Below are positions 58,065 to 64,000 of a DNA stretch of 64,000 nucleotides, piece after piece. Position numbers and translations under genes: made by a program. The DNA is from Bacteroidales bacterium (lineage in GTDB: Bacteria; Bacteroidota; Bacteroidia; Bacteroidales; P3). The notes beneath the pieces are model-generated. The model was not told where the DNA came from, ran no database searches, and worked only from the letters and a program-made list of their open reading frames with translations. Numbering within the stretch: position 1 is the first letter of the stretch; each line of letters begins with the position of its first letter. Where the stretch lies: NCBI GenBank assembly GCA_017616895.1, contig JAFZXE010000019.1, forward strand, positions 1 through 64,000. The letters are read 5' to 3'.

Positions 58065-58985
58065 ATGACAATTTCAGAGTTTAGAAAAAAAATATACGTT
58101 CTTCCAAAGGACATCAGGAAAGAAAGTAAATTTGCCTTGTACAACATTCGCAAGGAGTTACTTACAAAAAAAACCTTGGAATCAAACGATCCAGGAGTGT
58201 CAAACGTTAGAATATGTGACAGAAACGTAATAGTTTCCATGGCATCCTATGGCACACGCGTTCGTTCCGCATATTGCGCTATTGAGTCAATAATGCAGCA
58301 AACAATAAAACCGAACAAATTTCTACTATGTGTTCCCGAAACGATGAAGGGTGAACCAATCCCCGAATTAATACAAAGACAACAGAAGCGAGGTCTCGAA
58401 TTATTGTACTGTAAGGACATTTGGTCGTTTCGAAAGCTCATCCCAGCTCTTAAACTATATCCTGATGATATAATTATCACATGTGACGATGACTGCCTGT
58501 ATGACTCCGACTTCTTAGAAAACCTTATAATCTCTTACAAAAAAGATCCTACAGCCATATGGGGGAACCGCATACACGAAATCACTTTCGACAGGCGAGG
58601 TAACATAAAAAAATATAATGAATGGAATTGGGAAATACCTAACACAGATCGCACCTCAAACAGATTCTTCATAACCACGGTTGGCGGCGTACTATATCCA
58701 CCACATTCATTGTACCCTGACGTTGTTAAAGATGAAATATTTATGGAAATCGCAAAATACAATGACGATATATGGTGTTACGCAATGGCCCTCCTAGCTG
58801 GTTCTCAAATAAAAAGATCCTTTACGCACTCGGAATGTGGAATGGATTACCTTGACCCCACTGACCCATTCCCTAACTCTTTATGCTTCGAAAACAACTC
58901 AAAGCGATTCAATAGAAACGATAAAATAATACGCGCCGTTTTTAAAAAATACGGCATATATTCAATATTAAGGCAGCAAGATTAA
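58065..58985 (+). CDS. glycosyltransferase (GT-A type)
   Basis: The 306-residue protein has a GT-A-like middle: VIVSMASYGTRVRSAYCAIE, AIESIMQQTIKPNKFLL, then the metal motif ITCDDDCLYDSDFLENLI, and TTVGGVLYPPHSL near the acceptor site. It probably adds a sugar in surface polysaccharide synthesis, perhaps tyvelose because it follows rfbE. The gene is A/T-rich. The sugar and acceptor cannot be told. Confidence 0.85.
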   Translation: MTISEFRKKIYVLPKDIRKESKFALYNIRKELLTKKTLESNDPGVSNVRICDRNVIVSMASYGTRVRSAYCAIESIMQQTIKPNKFLLCVPETMKGEPIPELIQRQQKRGLELLYCKDIWSFRKLIPALKLYPDDIIITCDDDCLYDSDFLENLIISYKKDPTAIWGNRIHEITFDRRGNIKKYNEWNWEIPNTDRTSNRFFITTVGGVLYPPHSLYPDVVKDEIFMEIAKYNDDIWCYAMALLAGSQIKRSFTHSECGMDYLDPTDPFPNSLCFENNSKRFNRNDKIIRAVFKKYGIYSILRQQD

Positions 58986-59098
58986 GTGATTGACACAAAC
59001 TATGATATACCATGTGTGAGACAGGTACAGCCACACGCCACGGCAAAACGTAATATTTCATATGTTTACCATCTGACACGCCAAATAACATATCATAC

Positions 59099-60112
59099 TC
59101 ATACCGTTGGTTTGACATTTTTCACATACAACCTAAAAAGTACAATTGCAAGTCTTGGAAATTTGGACAATAAAAAAACAAGTAAACATAACGCCTTACG
59201 ATTCCTATAATACTTGTTATCATTATAGTCTGGGATTTTTAATTTTAGTTCTTTTATAATTTCACCTATCACACAATATTGCGGAGAAGCCGTGTTATAC
59301 ACATAATTTAAAATTGACGAAAAAAAACCCTTTTTAATGTAAACATAATCAATTTCTTGTTTAAACTCATCATAAATTCCTTGAACACGCGCATATTCTA
59401 AAAGATGAGAGAACACCGCAAGACGTTTTCTATACTTTGTGCTATCTTTTGTGGTGACAACAGAGCCAGGCCTAATAAGATAGTGGTATAATGGTTTGTC
59501 AACATGTGCAATAGTATTGGCAGTTATAATATTACATGTTACAAAATAGCTATCATCCGCCGAACGTTCTTCTGGATATCTTATTTTACTCTGTTCAATA
59601 TGCTCTTTACGATATAAGAACGTCCAAAACAATGAAATGTAATTTACAAGAAAAAAAGATCGTTTTTCTCTTGTAAAAGCACCTGATTCAACAATAGGAT
59701 TTTTAAGAATCCGTGATGGTTTTCCATCAAGAAAATCCTTTGATGCTTGACAATAGCATAAATCAACCCGACCACATCGCACTGCCTCCAAATAAAGATC
59801 CTCAAACATTGTTGGCTCCACCCAATCATCACTGTCAACAAAGGCAACATATTCACCTTTTGCATATGGAATTGCATAGTTTCGAGCCATTCCTGCACCA
59901 AGATTATGTTCCGGTTTCAAGAACACAAACTGAGACTCTCTCTCATGTCCTGATATTGTTTTTTTTATCAGATCTATGCTATTGTCTGGCCCATGATCAT
60001 CCACAAAAATAAATTCCATATCATGGAGTGTCTGGGACAATAAACTTTCTGTACATTTAACAACATACTTAGCAACACCATATACTGGCAAGATGACAGA
60101 AACTTTTATCAT
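59099..60112 (-). CDS. family 2 glycosyltransferase
   Basis: The 337 residues start with the GT2 pattern VSVILPVYGVAKYVVKCTES, then FIFVDDHGPDNSIDLIKK, the donor DxD region YVAFVDSDDWVEP and the acceptor-loop area DDSYF. It would elongate a surface glycan on the cytoplasmic face. It is convergent with the GT-A gene at 58065 and follows glf on the minus strand after 25 nt, so it may use UDP-galactofuranose. Confidence 0.93.
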   Translation of the reverse strand: MIKVSVILPVYGVAKYVVKCTESLLSQTLHDMEFIFVDDHGPDNSIDLIKKTISGHERESQFVFLKPEHNLGAGMARNYAIPYAKGEYVAFVDSDDWVEPTMFEDLYLEAVRCGRVDLCYCQASKDFLDGKPSRILKNPIVESGAFTREKRSFFLVNYISLFWTFLYRKEHIEQSKIRYPEERSADDSYFVTCNIITANTIAHVDKPLYHYLIRPGSVVTTKDSTKYRKRLAVFSHLLEYARVQGIYDEFKQEIDYVYIKKGFFSSILNYVYNTASPQYCVIGEIIKELKLKIPDYNDNKYYRNRKALCLLVFLLSKFPRLAIVLFRLYVKNVKPTV

Positions 60113-60137
60113 ATTATATTATATTTTATAGATTTTA

Positions 60138-61238
60138 TTATCTGAATACAGGATTATTAAGCACTCCTTCAACAATTTTATCCATATCATAGTATTTGTA
60201 CTCAGCAAGTCTTCCTCCGAATAAAACCTTTATTTCGTCATTAGCCAGCAATTTATACTTCGACAAAAGTCCCTCATTGCGTAAATTGTTTATCGGATAA
60301 TAAGGCTCATCGCCCTTATGCCATGATTCCGAATACTCATAACTAACAACCGTATCCGGACATTCCTTAAATTCAAAGTGTTTATGTTCAATAACACGAG
60401 TGTATGGGGTTTCTTTATCCGTAAAGTTAAAAACAGCATTACCCTGATAATTTGAAACCCCTTTCAAAAGTTTATGCTCAAACCTAATTGTACGATACTC
60501 TAGCGGTCCATAACAAAAATCATAAAACGCATCTATTGGACCAGTATATAAAACCCTATCAGCCATTGACATGTACTCAGATTTTCTTTCAAGAAAATCC
60601 TCATTAAGTCTTACATCTATACCATTAAGCATTCGTTCAAATATGCTCGTGTACCCCCCAATAGGGATGCCTTGGTATGGATCGTTAAAATAGTTATTAT
60701 CAAATGTAAACCGAAAAGGCAACCGCCTGAGAACAAATGCTGGAATATCTCGTGCAGACTTACCCCATTGTTTCTCCGAATAACCCTTTATCAATTTTTC
60801 ATAGATATCTTTTCCTCCTAGTTTTAATGCCTGTTCTTCTAAATTTGCGGGATCAGATATACCTGCATAATCTAATCTTTGTTCGTCAATTCTCCTTATA
60901 GCATCATCTGGAGTTATCACATCCGGCCACATTTTACAGAATGTATTCATATTGAACGGCAGATTATAAAGGACCCCCTTGTAGTTAGCTATAGGAGAAT
61001 TAATATAATTGTTAAAATCACAAAACTGACGCATAAAGTTCCATACGTCAACATTTTTTGTATGAAAAATATGGGCTCCATACCAATGGACGTTGATTCC
61101 ATTTACATTCTTTGTGAAGCAATTACCACCAATATGGTCTCTTTTTTCAACCACAAGACACTTTGCTCCTCTTTTTTTTGCCTCGTATGCAAAAGAACAG
61201 CCATACAGTCCAGCACCAACAATCACAAAATCATACAT
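60138..61238 (-). CDS. glf: UDP-galactopyranose mutase
   Basis: Glf is a flavoenzyme that turns UDP-galactopyranose into UDP-galactofuranose. The 366 residues have the FAD-binding start VGAGLYGCSFAYEAKKRG, the substrate-loop HWYGAHIFHT and the C-terminal GGRLAEYKYYDMD. Length is typical. It lies upstream of the family 2 glycosyltransferase in a two-gene minus-strand unit. Confidence 0.97.
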   Translation of the reverse strand: MYDFVIVGAGLYGCSFAYEAKKRGAKCLVVEKRDHIGGNCFTKNVNGINVHWYGAHIFHTKNVDVWNFMRQFCDFNNYINSPIANYKGVLYNLPFNMNTFCKMWPDVITPDDAIRRIDEQRLDYAGISDPANLEEQALKLGGKDIYEKLIKGYSEKQWGKSARDIPAFVLRRLPFRFTFDNNYFNDPYQGIPIGGYTSIFERMLNGIDVRLNEDFLERKSEYMSMADRVLYTGPIDAFYDFCYGPLEYRTIRFEHKLLKGVSNYQGNAVFNFTDKETPYTRVIEHKHFEFKECPDTVVSYEYSESWHKGDEPYYPINNLRNEGLLSKYKLLANDEIKVLFGGRLAEYKYYDMDKIVEGVLNNPVFR

Positions 61239-61310
61239 AGATTAAATGTTATAAAAGAAGTAACCTTAACTTAATATTGTTGTTAGCACAAAAAAACGAA
61301 GTGCCTATAC

Positions 61311-63812
61311 CTAATTAATTCCGACAATCCTTTTTTTCCGAAAAACGAACACTACTATAGTAACCACAACTGTTAACCAAAATAATATAGAGGTAACCAA
61401 TGCCACCATATCTGACATTTCCGCAAGAGGTGCCTCGTTGTAAAACTCTATAATATGGTCACCTGCAGGAACCTCGACACCTCTCAGGATGTAGTTAACA
61501 CGAATATAATCCGCACGTTTGCCATCGATATAAGCGAACCAATCTGGCTCATAGTATATCTCACTAAACACTGCGAGTCGATTGCCAGTCGTATGACTCT
61601 TGTAGCAGACTTTGCCGGGGTTGTATGGTTTTAAGTGCTCAGCCTCAATACGATCGGTGTTGTCTGGTGTGAAGTTCGAATTCTGAAGTTTAAATTCAGA
61701 TGTGTTGACAATGGCTGTGGTAGCAGGATTGAAGTCGTTGAGCGAGAGTATTTCATCGTTGGGATTATCGACCGCTTTTATTTCATCGACAAACCAGCAG
61801 TTGCCCAATGCATCGGTGTTGCGCTGAACCTGTCCGTTATTCATTACGACATATCGAGCATTAAGCATATTAAGTACCCCCATATTGATATGACGGCTCA
61901 TATAGAAGTCTATTAAGTCTTGATAACGCCGTAGTTTTGCAGCATTATAACCCCCAATCTGGTGGTGGAAAGCTGACGGTTTACTATCGTTGAATGTGTT
62001 GACTGCGAGATTAAATACACGATAGTCCTCGTCACCATACTGTGCAGCCATCTGATCGATAGTTGTATCCCATGTATCAGGCAGCAGTTTCATGGCACTC
62101 GACCTAACAAAATTCTTCTCGTTCAAATAGCGACGGTCAACTCCCCAGAGGTCTGCCACCACTAAAACAATCATGAAGAGGCTAACCATAGAGACTGCAT
62201 ACTTTGCCTTTGCCAATTTGTTTACATAGAACCACAATAAGGCACACGCTAATGCAATGAAGATAAGGCTACGCCAGCTGTCTCGGACAAACAAAGCCTT
62301 ACGATCCTGGATGAATATATCCTGAATTCTCGCCCACTGGTCTCCATATTGTGCAGCCATCTGCGTATCACTGACACCCGAGTAACTCAAGCCGCCGGAA
62401 ACAATCAAACCGATAATCAAAGTTATGGCAGATATTCCTCCTGAGACATAAAGTGCGATATTTTTACGTTTGGTCGTGACATCGTCGGACATCAACTGTT
62501 TTAGGCCTAGCACTGCGAGAAATACCATCACAACGTTAGCCAGCACAAGGCTCATACTTGGGGTTCGGAACTTATTATAGAGGGGCAAATTGTTGAATAG
62601 CCACTCGTTGAAAGGCATAAAGTGACGACCCCACGACATGAGGATAGCGAGTATTGTTGCCGCAAGTATCCACCAGCGGTCAGGACCTTTGGTCAAAATC
62701 ACACCTACCAAGAAGAGGAAAATAATGATAGCACCGAAATAGACAGGTCCCGATGTAAACGGCTGGTCGCCCCAATATAGAGGCATCTGGGTTTGACGGA
62801 AAGCCTTATAGGAAGCGCTGTTCTTATTCACAGTTTCGCCACTTCCGCCACCCATAGCACCAGGTACCAGAAGTGTGTAGGTCTCGCCCTTACCATAGCT
62901 CCAACTGAACGCGTAGTCGAGGTTCAATCCAGATGTTTTACCTGCTATAGATTCAGGTTCTCCATCATGATAAAGATCTTCTGGAGTTAATGTTATGGCA
63001 TTGCCACCACGCATGGTATATTTAGCATACTGCTGATTAACAAACAATTGCCGTGCATTACATCCAACTGCAAAAACACAACCGACAAGAATTATCGCAA
63101 GACCCATCAAAGAACTTTTGATATTCTTTTCTATTATGGAATAGACAGCATAGCCGACACCCAGACAGAATGCGCCAATTATGGTATAGTAAGTTATCTG
63201 AAGGTGGTTAAAGTTTATCTGCAAGGTAAGAGCTAGCGAAAACATTATTCCGCCAATCAGATAATCTTTGAGTTTGCTGTTTGCTGTATCTGTTTTCTTT
63301 CTGAAACAAAGAATCATACCTGCAAATATAGGCATAACCATAGAGAGAGCCCACGCTTTCGAGATATGCCCGGCTTCTATAATGATTATGTTATAGCTAC
63401 CCAATCCTAATGATAGTGCTCCTAGCAGAGCCAACCACGGAGAGATTCCCAAGGCAATTAGTGCCACATAAAATCCAAGAAGATACAAAAATAAAATACC
63501 AATATTGCGTTCAAGTCCAATATAGTGAAGTGTCACTAAATGTCTTGCTGGAATTATCAGGCTCGGAGATGGTTTATTACCCCCAATCTGATAACCCGGC
63601 ATACCACTAAACATGGCACTATTCCAAAAAGAATACCTTCCCGTTGACGCCATATAATCAACATTTTCTTTGGACATTGCATCAGCCTTTATAGTATCCC
63701 CTTGCATAAGAACCTTGCCACTCAGGACGGGGCTGAAATAGACACATGATATAACGAACATCAGCAGGACTATGCCGAGGTGAATTAATATTTTTTTGTT
63801 TAGTTTTTTCAT
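61311..63812 (-). CDS. YfhO-family polytopic membrane protein
   Basis: The 833-residue protein has about twelve transmembrane segments with the YfhO pattern near the N-terminus (YFSPVLSGKVLMQGD, SFWNSAMFSGMPGYQIG), a large extracytoplasmic C-terminal part (VFNLAVNTFNDSKPSAFHHQ, LNARYVVMN) and a final transmembrane helix. YfhO proteins of Firmicutes take part in glycosylation of cell-surface polymers; a similar role in polysaccharide modification is inferred. Residues SEFKLQNSNF are encoded by the AATTC/GAAGTT word shared with spacers. Confidence 0.9.
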   Translation of the reverse strand: MKKLNKKILIHLGIVLLMFVISCVYFSPVLSGKVLMQGDTIKADAMSKENVDYMASTGRYSFWNSAMFSGMPGYQIGGNKPSPSLIIPARHLVTLHYIGLERNIGILFLYLLGFYVALIALGISPWLALLGALSLGLGSYNIIIIEAGHISKAWALSMVMPIFAGMILCFRKKTDTANSKLKDYLIGGIMFSLALTLQINFNHLQITYYTIIGAFCLGVGYAVYSIIEKNIKSSLMGLAIILVGCVFAVGCNARQLFVNQQYAKYTMRGGNAITLTPEDLYHDGEPESIAGKTSGLNLDYAFSWSYGKGETYTLLVPGAMGGGSGETVNKNSASYKAFRQTQMPLYWGDQPFTSGPVYFGAIIIFLFLVGVILTKGPDRWWILAATILAILMSWGRHFMPFNEWLFNNLPLYNKFRTPSMSLVLANVVMVFLAVLGLKQLMSDDVTTKRKNIALYVSGGISAITLIIGLIVSGGLSYSGVSDTQMAAQYGDQWARIQDIFIQDRKALFVRDSWRSLIFIALACALLWFYVNKLAKAKYAVSMVSLFMIVLVVADLWGVDRRYLNEKNFVRSSAMKLLPDTWDTTIDQMAAQYGDEDYRVFNLAVNTFNDSKPSAFHHQIGGYNAAKLRRYQDLIDFYMSRHINMGVLNMLNARYVVMNNGQVQRNTDALGNCWFVDEIKAVDNPNDEILSLNDFNPATTAIVNTSEFKLQNSNFTPDNTDRIEAEHLKPYNPGKVCYKSHTTGNRLAVFSEIYYEPDWFAYIDGKRADYIRVNYILRGVEVPAGDHIIEFYNEAPLAEMSDMVALVTSILFWLTVVVTIVVFVFRKKRIVGIN

Positions 63813-63903
63813 ATTGTTTCTACCGTTTTGGGGCTTTGTATGGGTTTTGAGGATTATTGGGTTTTCGGTTGTGTGGACACATTGTCCCCCTATTCACATC
63901 ATA

Positions 63904-64000
63904 TCAAATAACGATTTCCTTTCTTGGAATATATTCTATTGGATTGTAGTAAACTGTCGCTGTACCTTCATTCTCAAACATAAAGGGCACTTGCATGAAA
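63904..64000 (-). CDS. partial C-terminal end of an unidentified gene
   Basis: Read from the window edge, the minus strand gives an open frame of 31 codons ending in TGA (63904-63906), with a peptide such as MFENEGTATVYYNPIEYIP followed by RKEIVI. It may be the end of a gene that continues beyond the window or a short independent frame. No family is recognised. The 91 nt between it and the YfhO-type gene show nothing else. Confidence 0.35.
   Translation of the reverse strand, partial: FMQVPFMFENEGTATVYYNPIEYIPRKEIVI

Noticed and set aside
58986..59098. small gene between the convergent glycosyltransferases
   Set aside because: A 74-codon frame overlaps the family 2 glycosyltransferase end and has no start signal or domain.

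Overview
The window looks like a chromosome segment of a host-associated Bacteroidales (phylum Bacteroidota). The evidence is the TAnnTTTG type of -7 promoter element before many genes, the lack of Shine-Dalgarno sequences, type IX secretion (T9SS) C-terminal domains on BspA-like and C10-peptidase proteins, a DUF4249/TonB-dependent receptor pair, an UpxY-type antiterminator, and housekeeping genes of Bacteroidota type. The species cannot be named from the sequence. No rRNA, CRISPR array, transposase or prophage was seen; there is one tRNA (Gln, anticodon CUG).

Layout. 0-10.6 kb: a 21-nt periodic array, then era, rplY and prs (minus), a small lipoprotein, nadC, a YihY-family membrane protein, a THUMP methyltransferase and queG (plus), a DUF4878-like lipoprotein (minus), and UpxY plus a TviB-type UDP-sugar dehydrogenase. 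10.6-17.3 kb: tRNA-Gln, two overlapping secreted proteins of unknown function, a BlaI/BlaR1-like pair, and a sigma factor fused to a membrane segment and a periplasmic domain. 17.5-26.4 kb: two BspA-like leucine-rich-repeat surface proteins flanking an SpoU methyltransferase, a large outer-membrane protein and fabD. 26.5-37.6 kb: SGNH hydrolase, a lone LytTR regulator with a membrane protein, a C10 peptidase, lspA, DUF3109, the DUF4249/TonB receptor pair, a potassium-channel-like protein and an M16 peptidase. 38-47.4 kb: cinA, DUF486, a small membrane protein, an AtoE-type transporter, three paralogous lipoproteins, a secreted protein and ade. 47.4-64 kb: a visibly more A/T-rich region with two AAA ATPases, then a surface-polysaccharide locus (a glycosyltransferase, four genes for CDP-tyvelose precursors and the tyvelose epimerase, two more glycosyltransferases, glf) and a large YfhO-type membrane protein.

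How genes work together. rfbF, rfbG, rfbH, a CDP-sugar reductase and rfbE would carry glucose-1-phosphate to CDP-tyvelose, except that the E3 reductase partner of RfbH is not in the window. glf would supply UDP-galactofuranose. The BspA-like proteins and the C10 peptidase have C-terminal domains for T9SS export. lspA serves the many lipoproteins.

The most unusual feature is the spacer DNA. Many intergenic regions are written in a small vocabulary of degenerate short words (GTCAGCAGTCAG, AACGCAATAACAC, ACATCTTCACATC, TTTAAACCTTT, TATCAACATATCAAC), usually in the same strand sense relative to the downstream start codon. The same words appear in frame inside several proteins. A separate near-palindromic element, GTGCGTGCCCGCAC, directly abuts four stop codons, has been read through in a fifth gene, and has a degenerate copy inside cinA. 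I know of no named family for either.
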